Source of the DNA: Glossina fuscipes
Taxonomy: Eukaryota > Arthropoda > Insecta > Diptera > Glossinidae
DNA length: 64,000 nucleotides
Direction of reading: 5' to 3'
NCBI RefSeq assembly: GCF_014805625.2
Contig: NW_024003395.1
Span: 45,097-109,096, forward strand
A program made the translations under genes and the position numbers. The notes under the pieces were generated by a model. It saw nothing but the letters and a program-made list of their open reading frames with translations. It did not search any database and was not told the origin of the DNA. This document shows positions 45,101 through 56,989 of this stretch, in pieces (within the stretch, counting starts at the first letter, position 1; the number at the start of each line of letters is the position of its first letter).

Positions 45101-48100
45101 ATCGATCCAGGATCATCTTCTGAATCGATTTAAACTTGTCTGTCCGTCTTGTTTTCAAGCTAAATGTTACGATATTTGATATATTTTGGTTAAAATTTCG
45201 TATACAGACGTGTTTTGATCTAAGGAGAGACCCCACTAAAAATGATTCGGATCGGATGACTTTTTCGACCACTTCCCATATAACACGGTATTTTGAATAA
45301 CTGTATTAAGCGAAGTGGAGGTTCCAGTGTTCACGATAAGGCTCTTATTTGTTTTTCAATAAATATTTTTCGAAATCATATTCATTCCAAATTGTCATTT
45401 GCTAAATATCTTTTTCATACCTTAAGAGCGACTAGGGAGTTGGGTAAAATTTTTAATTTGCAGAGAAAATTGTGAAAATCTTTATTGATTTCACATAAAA
45501 ATTGACAATTTTTCATCAGAAGAATGACTCAAACCGATCGTTACGTTCTGTGTAAGCATAGCATGGTGTATATATAAATAAAACAAGCTATCTAATGTAA
45601 GCGTAATAAACAATGTATTTAAAACATATTATGTAAACATAAGAAGCTTTGTGAAAATAATAAATTAGGTGGATGAACAACGCTATGTATGTATAACGTG
45701 CTATTTGAGTGCGAGATAAGTTATGTAAGTTATGTAAGCATAACGTGTTATGTAAAAGATAATATATTGAGTTTGTATTTAAAACACAGATGCAATAAAT
45801 TAATATGCAATGTGAGGATAAGAAGTTTTGTGAGAATAATAAATTACGTGGATGAACAAGAGGAAAGTTCACGGACGCACTATCGGACAACTAGCAGTTG
45901 AAGAACTTTCAAATGAGATAGAAAAACACGTACAGCGTAGTCTGAAAGTATCAGGCAGCGTCTGTTATATTCGACTTTCGAAGCAAATGTACTTGCTGAA
46001 GACATTGTTTGCAAATCTTTTACGGTTTCATCGTTTTGTACATGATGTCAACTAAAAATTCACATTCAAATTTAGCATCTAAAGTCCAAATTACAAATTA
46101 ATTTTTTTCATTATTACATATTTTCGCAAGTGTTGCTCGTTTAGTCTCAAGTGTTCAAAAAAAAAAAAAAAAATGAAAAAATTTCTTCTTTTGCTCAAGT
46201 TTAAGCACAAATCATTTCAAAATTATATCGAAATTTGTTTACATTCATAAAATAATTTTGTTATTTTGTTGTTTCTCTTCCACATAACAACAAATTTTTA
46301 ATTAACAGAATTTTCTATTCTCTTTTGTTTTGGTCAAAAATGTTCGTTTTTCCTTTAATTGCTTTTTAAATGAAAAGTGTTTGTTGCATTCATTTTATGC
46401 ATTCTAATGTTTGCTTTAATAGATTTAATGCTTGATTGAATGTAACATAACGCGGCTGGCTGTAAATATGTAATAAATTCATTTAATTTTCAGAAATAAT
46501 TATATATGAAAGTAAAGCACAGGTTTGTTACGATTGCGAAATATTTAGACATTTATTTATGGCAACAGATGATATTGTGTCTGCCCAACGATGAATAAAT
46601 TGATGTTCGGCAAAACTCATTTGAATAGCATTGCAATGATTCATAAAGAAAGATATTCAATGAATTGATTTGAACGACAAAGAAGGGAGAATCTCTTTTA
46701 AGTTAATGACGAAGAAGTCTACATTTCTTATCTGTCAGTCTTTCCAAAGAAAGACCTTTCGTATCAACTCCTATCAATGATCAATTATTTTTCATTGATT
46801 TCATGGCACGTTGCAGCAGCGCCTTGTTGGGCCCACATGCAAAGCATACCACGTCGCAAAAGGAGTTAATAATAATAATCCAAGCCTATAATTAATGCCT
46901 ATTTGCTGCAAATGGCACGTGAACTACGAATTCATACCTTGACGCCGAAATTAAGCGTACTAGTGTTGGGCTGTGTTGGATGAATTGATGGGGTAAAGAG
47001 TTATTTCAGAAAAGATAAGATTCGTCACTCGAAGTAGATTTACAGATTTGAAAGGATAACAGGCGGCTCTGGCGTTATCCCACTCACCCTAGATTTATTA
47101 CACAAACCATACAGACAGTGCAATGCCTGTGGCCAGTTCTAAACTAGACATCAGCGAGAGCGAACAATAAACAATTTTGTGACGGAATCTTCTATATTTT
47201 CTGTCCTTTTCTGTCTTGAGCTGAAAGGCATATTTGCCACATCGCTCCATATGCTTGGGGTTTTTCATGAGAAATTCTAGATCGGACGTAAAGCTTATCT
47301 CTTATATTCCTGCATTCCACAACGTTCTCAAACAAAAACTCGATTCAGCTTTAGAAGACAATGCACCTGACGTCTTGTTTTCGTTCTACAACAATATTTA
47401 TCCTTATAATGGATTATATGGATTCAAATGTTGGAGAGAGATTATGACGTTTTATAGGCTGAATACTTTTCGACTACCTAATATTTAAAATAGGCGTTAG
47501 GGCAAAGTAAAGCTTATTCACTTGGTTTGAGATAATTTTACAGACATTAAGTATGTTTAATGAAAACATTTAACCCACATTCATCAATTGTTAAATAAAT
47601 ATTGAAATGTTGTTACGTAAATTCCATAAGTAACATAGTGTAGGTTGAAAACGCTTATCACCTAACATTTAATAAAATTTAAGAAACTTGTACAGACTGT
47701 AGCCAGACAAGAGAATAGAAATTTACTTACCATTTATGGCTTATCAAGCAACACTACATTTGACAAGTAAGGTTGATAGTAAGTAAGCAAGTGTACATAA
47801 ATGGCGCCTAATTGGCATGAACGCGTATGTAGCACATATACTGCTTATATTTATATTTGCAATGAGAATATGACAAAAGCGATAAATTCAATATTTAAAC
47901 TTTTCAAGCCAAATATGCTAAAAGTCCTTTTTAGAGAATAATTTCAAAATGAAAAACAAACCAAAATTCAATCAATTTATCCTTTTTCAGATCGTTCCGA
48001 AGGCATTCCACGATAAACTGTTAAGGAAAATGATATGTACAATGTTCTAAAGCACCTCTCACCTGATCACGTTAAAGGAAAACATTTTTTTTTTTTGTGA

Positions 48101-48230
48101 TAAAGATTTAAATTGAAAAAAAAAAAAAAAATATTATAACGACAGCTGAGCGTTTGCCAAGCCATTTTTTGTCTTTGTTTTTGTAAATCATTTATCATTT
48201 GAATGAGTCATTTCGCTCGCACTAGAGAAA
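36110..48230. other. Gene-poor stretch
   Basis: About 12 kb beyond the protease array where I can support no gene. It contains T or A runs (37292-37312, 39940-39965, 43800-43818), a (TA)n stretch at 44165-44198, decayed repeat fragments near 37260, 42010-42290 and 42380-42540, and a better copy at 45005-45300. A 300-base open stretch at 36528-36840 ends near higher-GC DNA and may be a transposon remnant, but it matched no family I could name. Confidence 0.5.
45005..45300 (+). repeat. Decayed dispersed repeat (TATACCC-type family), copy 4
   Basis: Opens with an imperfect hairpin, TATACCC.GACCCCACTTGTGGTACAA.GGGTATA (45005-45036), then GAACCAAATTTTATTATACCGATCGATCC, CTGTCCGTC, and ends with GACCACTTCCCATATAA. 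Parts match 21340-21420 and, more loosely, the copies near 8 and 29 kb. No open frame. Confidence 0.55.
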
Positions 48231-48232
48231 AG

Positions 48233-48235
<3 letters not shown>

Positions 48236-48276
<41 letters not shown>
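48236..48276. repeat. (AT)n microsatellite
   Basis: About 20 uninterrupted AT units followed by AGAGAG. Confidence 0.95.
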
Positions 48277-48281
<5 letters not shown>

Positions 48282-48804
48282 TTTATTTATTTTTGTATTT
48301 TAATATTTTCGAAATTTTAAAAATGTATATGTCAATACGCTCAATGTCCCGTTAAGAGCTTAAAGACGCAAAGTAAAAAAGAAAAACTTTCGATTGAAAT
48401 TTTCTCTTTTCTTTACTTTTTTTTTAACAAACACGTTTGTTGGTGTCGGGCAATATTTCGAAAAACTAATGTATTCACGATTTCCTCTAATGTTTGATAC
48501 TTCAGCAAATTACACTAGTTTTGTACAGAGTTTGTTAAGCTTAATGGAATCTCAAGTACAGTGTTGTATCCCTTGATTCAATTTAAACAACCCGGCTGTC
48601 AATGACTCTAAGATGTAGGGTGCAAAGCTACACACCATTTATTACGATTTTTTGCAAAGATCCAGATAATACTTTTCACAGACTCCGTAAACGATTAAAA
48701 GTGAAATTTTTGATCAAAATAGATTGTGCTTGATTTTAAAACCTAGACGTTGCACCATTCGTCGACAGATCGATGCTAGCCGCTTTTCTATGAGACCTTC
48801 GTTA

Positions 48805-49145
48805 GCGAAATCTTGTGGTTACAGCAAGATGGTGCCACCTGATACGCTCGATTCAGGGGGGAAGGAGTTTGGCAGCCGGGTTACTCCAAGACGCATATTT
48901 GTGAATTGGTCAGCGCGGTTGGGAAATTCAACAGCAATTAATTTTTGGTTTTGAGGTTACATCAAAGTCAACATCCACAGTTTGGCTCATTTGGAAGCAA
49001 ACATTCGTCAGTCCATCGCAGACGTAACGCACCTAACGTTGAACGGATTAATTGCAAATTGTAGTCATCATATGCGTCAAGTGGGCATATGATAGATATT
49101 TCTTCTTCAAAATGAAGCAAAATTTAGATTGACACGTTGAACTGC
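48805..49145 (+). mobile_element. Decayed mariner/Tc1-superfamily transposase (C-terminal part)
   Basis: Across two frames the plus strand reads LWLQQDGAT, then a frame change, then EFGSRVTPRRIFVNW (48867-48918), a degraded PPRSCDLTPLD equivalent, NFWF-stop-GYIKVNIHSLAHLEANIRQSIADV (48934-49030) and HHMRQVG near 49070. This is the order of the group with QQDGA..HTA, FG.RVISR.G.VNWPPRS, DFFLWGYVKS and EANI...I. At least one frameshift and two in-frame stops, so it is a fossil. Its 5' half was not recognised. Confidence 0.75.
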
Positions 49146-49149
49146 TTTG

Positions 49150-52100
49150 TAAATAATATGTGTCGTCGCTTCGAAATCGAAAAATAAACAATTTTACCAA
49201 GCATATGGCGTCTGCCGCTTCGTGTGTATTTGTTCATCACTTTTTGAAACGCGGTCGAGTAGTGAGCTCAGCTGTACTCATGAAAGCCACATGTAATCCA
49301 CGTATCATTGGTAATTTGCAACCAATGATAAATATCGATCTAAAGTCTGGTAAATATGCCAATCGTTTAATATTGAAAGACTTAGGTGACTGGTTACCTT
49401 AAGCTAATAAAATAGTGTTTCCCTTTATACGTAAATTGGTTTTAGGTGATAGCCGGAAAGTGTACTAAGTCAGATACAGTGAACTTTCCTTCGCAGAATC
49501 GCGTCTGACTGATAAGAGCATTAGAGCATTTGCATTTCCTTTAGTTCGCGATTTTATATGGAAAAGATTAAAAAAGGGCAACAAGCTCATTGGGCGGGAA
49601 ATCGAGTGCTCTTTGAAAGGCAAGAGGGACACAATTTTTTAAAGGTTTTTTCATTATATTAAAATGTAACTACTCTTAAATGCTCGTCGGCAGTTTGACT
49701 TCCTACTTATAGATGCCAATTGATCGGGACTTCTTGATATTTCCCTTGCGAGCTTTGGGATGGGATCCTGACCTATCTCTTTCTCCACATAATAATAGAT
49801 TGAAGCTCATTGATTTGCCTACCCTTGAAAAATGGCGTGAAATGTTGGGTTCCTCTTTAAGCTAACAAGAGATAATGTTTCGCCGGCTTTACCAGAACTT
49901 ATTAATATTCAAGTCCCTAGAAGGATCTCAAGATGTTTTGTGCTCTTGCAGCTACCACAATGCCGTATCAATTATGAATTGTTCAATCCGTTTCGGGTAA
50001 TATGTAAAATGTTCAACGATCATTACCACTTACTTGATCCGTCCGTAATCAACTGCTAAAGATTTTTACTGGCTTCGCTGTTAGGCATTAATTTAAAATA
50101 ATTTTTTAATCTCGAGCGCATTTTTGTATTCACATGACACCATATTTTCATAGGCTGCTTACTACTAATTCATATAATCTTAGCCTACATTTAGGCTTAA
50201 AAAAATAAATAAATAAACAAATAACAACAATAAATGAACAAAAACAATTACTGATATTAAATAGAAGTAAAAAGAACAACATCTTATTCCCATTTACTAT
50301 AGATTAGAGCAAAAAGTAACTTTCACGGGATTATTATTGAAAACGTTTCAATAACATTTTTTTGTCAATATTTTAAGCTCAAGAAATTAACGTGTAAAAA
50401 GGAAGAAAGCATTAGGGAGAAGAAAAATTTCAAAATTTCTTTATGGTTATGTCGACATTAACATACACAATCAATGAACAATCAAATGACCCTGATATTG
50501 AATTTCTTGAAATATATTTAAATATACATTTATATACGTACGTGTTAGTCGTCGAGTAAAAGGAATTAAAGCCTCCCAATGTTAATTAAAACGTTTAATT
50601 AAAAAAAGAAACAAACTGCTACCAGCAAACATTTACTTACTCACTTACTTATGTGAATTTCTATGTTTACATGTAAGTAAACACATTCTTCTACACTAAC
50701 CGTTGCACTCAAGACAAATAATAAATAAAAGAAGATATTATAAGTGGTAGAATAGCACTTTACAAGAAAACATTACATTTGCAAAGCACACGTACACCTA
50801 TTATAACGTACATGCATAAGGAAAGAACAAAACAACGGAACCATAATAAAATACAAGTAATAATAAAAAAAGATCAAAACTATAAAGGGGCGTAAGAGTA
50901 AAAAACCGTAATTGCTCTTTAAATATCAGTTCTTTTTGTTTAATTCATCTCTTCATTTGGAACACAAAAAGCCGGCAAAATCGAGTCTCCCGGTTGGCTC
51001 TTTTTTTTCGTGTTTTTTTTTTTTATAAAGCTTTGCCGTGTACTTCTAGGTGAGTTAAATAGATTGGTAATTTTCTTTAGTATACTAGTAGAGTTCTCAC
51101 GGAACATCAGTTCTTTAGATAAAAACAACCGCGGAAATTATACTTGTGAATATTTATATATAAAACCGTGCAACTCGGTAATAAGGTAAAACGTGTTTAA
51201 GTTTGTGTTCTATTTGAAAATATATAATATTTCATCATATCATTGGTAAAATGATAAAATTACGAAGAAACGAGAGAAAAGCGAACGTGTTACTCTCGCT
51301 ATCACCTTAGCCATAGGCATAGCCACCTTCTCTAACTTATGACATTAATTCGGTAGCTCTTCTTCTCTAGGCCTAATTAGTTAGCGATTTATTGTCACTG
51401 CGGTAAATTGTTATATGCGTTGGCATTAGTTTTGCAGAGGATTTAATGATATCTTCGCAAAATATTGCTCTCAATAATTTGCAAGTATTAATAACGTAAG
51501 TCAATTTAAAATTTTAATACGGATGTACTATTTGCCAGAGGGTCTCTTTTTTTTATTTTTCAAGCCAGCGCCCTTTCTATGCTATGCTTTTTATACCCAA
51601 CTGTCGTTAGTTATACTACACTTTGTGCACGTAAGCGAGACACTCGAGATAGACACAATTTTTCGTGTAATATATACTTCTGAATTGAGTTCAGCTTGTT
51701 TATTCGCCCGTCCAATTTTGGACGTTTTTTTTTGAAGCCTTACCGCATAAACTACACTAAAGACAAGTGTTAGTTATTTTAAAGAAATTTTTATCAGGTT
51801 TTCAAACAAATTGATTACGACCGATTATATGCCAAGATATATAAATGTGGCACTATAGGTATCAGTATTAATTTTTTCATTTATTTATTTTTTTGTTTAA
51901 TAAGATGCGATAACAATACAAATTAGTTACGTACGTATTTTTATTATTTATTTAAAAGGTGTTCGAAAACTTCAAGTATGTTATCTCAACTACTCAAATA
52001 TGAAAAAAGAAAAAGAAAAAAAAAGATACCCACACCAATAAAATATAATATCATAATAAAAAATAACAACAACAACAAATTCTTATTTACTCTGTCGGCA

Positions 52101-52470
52101 CAAAAAAACCAAAAATGATAAAGTATAAAACGCATACGTAGCGAATAAAAATTAAAACATATTTTAAAAATTTTTTTTCAAAAGCAGCCAAGAGCAAAAA
52201 AATATAACATTTTTATTCTTTTTATAAAGAGACATGCAAAGCAGACTAAGAGCAAAGATTTGCCAACTGATCTCTCAGTTGCCAAAGTAAGAGAAAAATC
52301 AAGTTATTAAAGTGGGATAGACAGTACATGGTGTAGACGGCAAACAATGCCGGTCGTAATGGTATGGGTTAAAAGAAAGAAAACAACTTTTATCTCTGAT
52401 AAAAGCGATGATATTGGTGAGAATAATAGCATGAATGCTCGAACGAACCACAAATGCCCTTACGTTTACG
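49150..52470. other. Intergenic upstream of the presumed filamin promoter
   Basis: No coding sequence recognised. AT-rich, with A-rich stretches and few motifs; the best frames (49160-49402, 51523-51735) show no domain. It may hold distal regulatory DNA for the filamin gene, which cannot be shown from one sequence. Confidence 0.45.
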
Positions 52471-52473
52471 TAT

Positions 52474-52510
52474 CGTAGTAGTAGTAGTGGTGGTGGTAGT
52501 GGTAGTGGTG
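52474..52510. repeat. (GTA/GTG)n trinucleotide repeat just upstream of the promoter
   Basis: GTAGTAGTAGTAGTGGTGGTGGTAGTGGTAGTGGTG. A related repeat occurs at 52925-52969, inside the presumed 5' UTR. Confidence 0.9.
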
Positions 52511-52628
52511 CCGACTGCTAGCTAGTCTTACTGCTTGTTTAACGGGAGGCCAACAACTACTACTAATCGGTATTTCCATAAGCAGCGACAGTAAAAACAG
52601 TAAATTCCAGAGCTGGCCGATTAACGCA

Positions 52629-52664
52629 TTCAGTTGAAGGTGGATCGCGTGCGCAAACGGTTCG
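52629..52664 (+). promoter_or_regulatory. cher: TATA-less Inr + MTE/DPE core promoter, probably of filamin
   Basis: TTCAGTT gives an initiator with A+1 at 52632. At +28 to +33 stands GGTTCG (52659-52664), matching the Drosophila DPE consensus RGWYV, and just before it GCGCAAACGG (52651-52660) overlaps the MTE at +18 to +29, with AACGG in register. No TATA element is visible about 30 bases upstream. Spacing is what makes this persuasive, since DPE works only at that exact distance. It is the strongest plus-strand promoter before the filamin coding exons; the link to that gene is inferred from order and strand. Confidence 0.6.
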
Positions 52665-53282
52665 TTGTAAAAGAATTAATAACTTATGCGGAGTGGCAAA
52701 CAACGAGAGCATTTATTACGAGTGAACTAAAATTGAAAAGAGCATTTGTGTCAATTAAGTTTAAATTCCGCAAAAGCAATCGTCACAAAACGCGATGCAA
52801 ACGTTTCAATTATTCAATCCATTGTAATTGTATTGCTGATCAAGGAAAACAGTTGAAAAGACGCAGAAAAAGAAAAAAAAAATATTTCATTACAAATAAA
52901 GTGTCGCGTTTAATACAACCTTAACAGTAGTAGTAGTAGTTGTAGTAGTAGCGGTGGTCGCGGTGGTGAATATTTCTGATGTTTGTTTTTTTGGAAATTT
53001 CGTTCCATCTTGAAAAAAAGTGAGTTTGTGTCAAAGCTAAAAGGAAAATATAAATCGAAGGCACTTTGCTGTTAAACACCAGCAACAAAAATACTTAATT
53101 TACCTGTGACATCATCGTTCGCATATTGGAAAGCAAAAGCAATCAGTGAAAATACCAACAAGAATATCCTGAACATCCGCACAATAAATTTATTAAAACA
53201 ACAACAACACCAGCAACAATAGTCAATAATTTCAACAAACACTACAATAAAACCTTTTACGTGTGAATTTAAAAATCCACAG
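52632..53282 (+). other. cher: Presumed 5' UTR exon of filamin
   Basis: A-rich, with CAACAACAACACCAGCAACAATAG runs typical of fly leaders, and no long ATG-initiated frame. Two candidate donors: AAA|GTGAGT at about 53020 and ACAG|GTGTGT at 53282/53283. The former fits the donor consensus better; the latter would include the CAA-rich tract. A frame of 96 codons at 52634 lacks an ATG and is not called. Confidence 0.4.
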
Positions 53283-53963
53283 GTGTGTGTGCTTGTTTTT
53301 TTGTGTGTATATTTGGAAGAGAGTAGTAACAGAGTGTAGCATTAAAAAGTTTTTATGCATTCTCTTCTTTACCTCACCCTTCCTCTATTACATGCGAATA
53401 TATGAAACTAGTCTTTTATTTTAATATTCTATTAAACTATTCTTTGGCATTTGTTTTTTTTTTTATTTTGCTTTGTTTTATTTCTTATGCATTTCTTCAT
53501 TTCAAAATAGATCAGGAAGATAAAGTTGTTTCATTATTTAAAATGTTAATGAACTTCTCTAGTTTTCGTCACAATGAACCAACCGACACACGGCACGACA
53601 CGTTAAAGTTAAGGAACAGCAAAAAAACAAAAAGAAATGAAGTTTGTTGTCTGTTTGATATGTTAGCGAGATATTCGCACAAGCATGCACAACACCAAAC
53701 ATAAACATTGCGGTACTGTGTGTTGCGGTATTTTTTCGTTGTTCTGAAGTTTTTATTTTATATGATTTTGATAGATGCGTGTGCATATATACTGCCTGTC
53801 GTCTGTTTGCCTTACTCAGAGAGCTCAAGCTCTAAATTGTAATAAATGTTTATTAATTTGCTTTCTTCCCTATAAAAATTATGAGAATTATGCCAAATAA
53901 CAGCGCAGCAACACAATCATGAGATATTAAACAATTCACGGCCATATCTACACGCGGACGAAG

Positions 53964-53964
53964 C

Positions 53965-54010
<46 letters not shown>

Positions 54011-54058
54011 ACATATATACATTTACATATGTATATATATATATACATATATACATAT

Positions 54059-54112
<54 letters not shown>
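53964..54112. repeat. Compound (TA)n/(TACATA)n/(CA)n microsatellite
   Basis: About 150 bases of TA runs interrupted by CATA units, with an ACACACACACACAC block at 54060-54074. One of the longest simple-sequence tracts in the window and a likely site of length variation. Confidence 0.95.
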
Positions 54113-54114
<2 letters not shown>

Positions 54115-55734
54115 TTGTAAGGAGAAATCTGTATTTAATGCTTTAAAGGATCGTATCTGGATTTAAAACATATTGTGTGACAAAAGGATACCGCGAGATC
54201 CATTTGTTCTGAAGTTCCGAAATCAACGAAAGTATATTGAGTTCCTTTCTGCGTTCGGAACACTTTAAGTAAAAGCCTGTAAGATGGGTAAGGTGGATTA
54301 ACTTAGCGTCTTTTTGTTCTGCCATTATCCGCCCGTCCGTCCGATAAGCAAACGGAATCTTGAAAGATCCGAAAATTGATGACTGGAACTTCGATAGACT
54401 GGGGAGGAATGAGTAAATGAATTCAAATACACGTTCGTTCTTAGTGCTAAGAAACTTGAGCCAAGCAAGTTTTCACTTTGTTTACCGGATCTGTAAGATC
54501 ATTTTCTTTAAGACAACCATAATGTCCGCTTATGGCTTCTCTTACCTTTTTCTTTTATGCCAAGTTGCAATATCTTTAGGCTTGAGAACATGACCGAACT
54601 GCGAAACAAAAGTGTATGGTGGAAATTTAAACTATGCGCGAACCGGTGTCCGATCTTCCGAAAAATTGCTTTGCTTTTCTCAAAAATGTTTGAATTCAAG
54701 TAGTTTTTAAAAACATTAAACAATACCCTCCAGCTGCTCAAAAGCAAGCGCTTAATAAAATTTCTTTCGCAATACGGAAAACTGGATTAATGGAATGAAT
54801 GACTTTCGTTTACGGCTTTGAAGCTAAACTGCCGCAATTATAGTAATAAACTAAAAAGTCTTGTGTGTAGTCAAAAATCGATAAGCAAAGCAAGAGAGAG
54901 CAATTACGTGCAAATACATTTTTATTTTGTGTTTAGCGTATATCGATCCGATCCATTTTGCCAAAAACTTTTGCATAGGCTATTATTAGACAAGATCTCG
55001 GATGTTACTTTGAAATGAGTTGCCTGTGAGTTTATACATATCGTGTCAATTACAATTAAGTGACGATTCGTTGCAGTCATTTTGCTGCAGAGTCCGCAGT
55101 TTTTATAATAGAAACCTGAAGTATCGATCACTACAATGCTAACACGAATTTGTTTAATTACCGTTAAATACTTCCTTAACTATAAACAGATGAATAAGAG
55201 TCCTCAAAAAATCGTATCATATCATGTTTTGTGAAAAAAGTGGCGGGAATTCTTTAAACAAAATAAAAGACGACCGAAAATCGATTTGGCAAAGTCTCTC
55301 TAAAAAGGACTTTGATGAATGGGTTAAATGTTATTGCAGATGTATCGCTTCAAATAGATCGAATGATGTTTAATTGAAAGATATATTTAATTTTTACAAT
55401 TCCCATTAGCTTTTTGACAGAATGTATGATTTTTGTGTAAATACATCCTTATAATAGCAATACGTTAGGTCATATTGTAAATTATCCACGGGATGGTGTT
55501 GATGCCTACATATCGAGCAACACTCACTCGATTTTCTCGAACGAATATGTGCTTAGAACGTGACATTTCAACTTACATTTTTTTGTGAGGATAGTTTTCT
55601 TTCTTCTATTCTTTGCTCGTGTAAACAGTTATATTGAAAAAATGCGCTATGGCATGCTTTCTTCCTATAAGAAAAGGTAGGAAGGCTCAAAAAAGAATTT
55701 TTTTGGAATGTACAGTGAGAATGCTGTGAGTGAA

Positions 55735-55960
55735 GGAAGGACCCAGGAGTGATTTTCCTCGATTCTATTCCGGACATTTCGATGTCAAAGATTTACCTCG
55801 CTCTGCTCGGCCAGTCACCCAAAAAGTGGATGAAATTTTGCAACTGGCGGAGCAAGACTGGCACGCAAACCCTTCACGAAATACCGCAAGCACTAAACAT
55901 CAATCACATGGCAGTTTGGAATCCCTTGAGAAGAGCAGGCTACGAATAGAAGTTCGAGAC
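55735..55960 (+). mobile_element. Decayed mariner transposase, N-terminal DNA-binding part
   Basis: The plus strand reads FYSGHFDVKDLPRSARPVTQKVDEILQLAEQDWHANPS and, after a frame change, EIPQALNINHMAVWNPLRRAGYE. This is the second half of the mariner paired-type helix-turn-helix region (RFRSGNFDVKD.PRSGRP...KVDEI, ALNI.H.TV..HL..AGY). The preceding start and the following catalytic domain were not found, so it is a fragment of perhaps 75 residues. A weaker possible C-terminal fragment lies at about 55265-55370. Confidence 0.82.
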
Positions 55961-56319
55961 CGTGGAGACTTTTCAATATGATCCATTGTATGCTGTCTAT
56001 GTATATGCTAACTGCCTGCATTACTATGAAGAGAATGTATTTAATTAAAAATTTCATGATCGCCTCACGCATATCTATGTCTGTTTAGAAAACTTGATAT
56101 ATGCATAAACACCTATTAAAAAGCTATTAAGTAAGTAAATTGTTTAATTGTTCTGCAAGAGAAAAAGAGAAAAAGGAGAAAAAAAGAAAAACGTTGCAGA
56201 AGCAATCAAAAACTGTTTGAGTGTGAGCCTATCAAATTTTGTTAATAACGCATGCCATAAAAGAGAGGCAGGCAGATAACGCCTTGTAATGGATATGAAC
56301 GTAAAGAAATGTTGTAAAA

Positions 56320-56349
56320 ATGGTTGAAAACTTGGTGGAAATTCCGGAG
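56320..56349 (+). CDS. cher: Filamin (cheerio), candidate first coding exon
   Basis: ATG at 56320 opens ten codons (MVENLVEIPE) ending at a GAG|GTGATT donor; the frame is phase 0 and joins exactly to the exon at 56674, giving ...[20 protein letters not shown]. The next exon has no in-frame ATG before 56704, so either this small exon supplies the start or translation begins at Met 56704. The intron would be 324 bases. Evidence is frame and splice sites only. Confidence 0.5.
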
Positions 56350-56673
56350 GTGATTGTTTTTCTTTTGTTTCTTTTTTATTCTGAGCGAGGCAAACTATTC
56401 GTAATAACAGAAAAGAAAAGAAAAAAATTGTTGCAAAATTCCTTTATCAAATGACGGTCTCTTATAACTTATCGAATATACATACATACGAAATACATAC
56501 ATAAATCATGATGAATTGAAACTTGTCACCGCAGTCGTACAGATTTCGCATGACGAACTTTCAAAATACTTTAAATAATTTCACCTTCTCGTCAAGACCT
56601 TTATTGAAATCGTCTCGATTATGCTGAGACTCTAATATAATATTTTTCTTTGTCTTCTTTTTTTCTGAATTAG

Positions 56674-56989
56674 GATACTTATAACGAAAGTTTCGACGAC
56701 GATATGGAGGCTGAACGTGATCTTGCTGAAGATGCGCAATGGAAGAAAATTCAACAGAATACCTTTACCCGCTGGGCGAACGAACATCTCAAGACAATAG
56801 ATCGTTCAATTAATAATCTCGAAACCGATCTATCAGATGGTCTGCGTTTAATTGCCTTAATTGAAGTTTTATCACAGAAACGCATGCCCAAATATAATAA
56901 ACGCCCAACATTCCGTTCACAAAAGCTGGAAAATGTTTCGGTAGCATTGAAATTTTTAGAAGATGAAGGCATCAAAATTGTTAATATTG
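56674..56989 (+). CDS. cher: Filamin (cheerio), exon with first calponin-homology domain
   Basis: Encodes the start of the actin-binding domain of filamin, the long actin cross-linker that links cortical F-actin to membrane proteins and, in flies, is needed for ring canals. After an acidic lead ([25 protein letters not shown]) comes the CH1 domain: [12 protein letters not shown] (actin-binding segment 1), [15 protein letters not shown], and [18 protein letters not shown]. These are almost invariant among filamins, so identification is firm. Acceptor TGAATTAG|GAT at 56673/56674; donor ATTG|GTGAGT at 56989/56990, ending in phase 1, where the next exon should complete the Asp of the NID motif. 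That next exon is not found in the remaining 7 kb, so the gene is cut by the window end. Confidence 0.93.

Larger units (their letters stand above)
53283..56319 (+). other. Presumed first intron of filamin, with repeats
   Basis: No coding exon recognised. Holds the large TA/TACA microsatellite at 53964-54112 and a mariner fragment at 55740-55960. The boundary depends on the unproven 5' UTR donor. Confidence 0.4.

Noticed and set aside
47234..47488. An 84-codon plus-strand frame with a fairly protein-like composition
   Set aside because: No family recognised and no upstream start region; most likely chance.
52634..52924. A 96-codon open frame rich in Lys/Arg starting next to the filamin promoter
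   Set aside because: It begins at a TTG, has no ATG, shows no domain and sits within the presumed 5' UTR; the Lys-rich look comes from A-rich DNA.
53853..54074. Minus-strand frame of alternating Tyr/Ile/Met/Val
   Set aside because: It is the translation of the TA/TACA microsatellite.
55265..55375. Possible mariner C-terminal fragment (a KKDFDEWVKCYCRCIASN-like reading)
   Set aside because: Resembles the transposase end only loosely and lies upstream of, not after, the N-terminal fragment; too weak to call as a feature.
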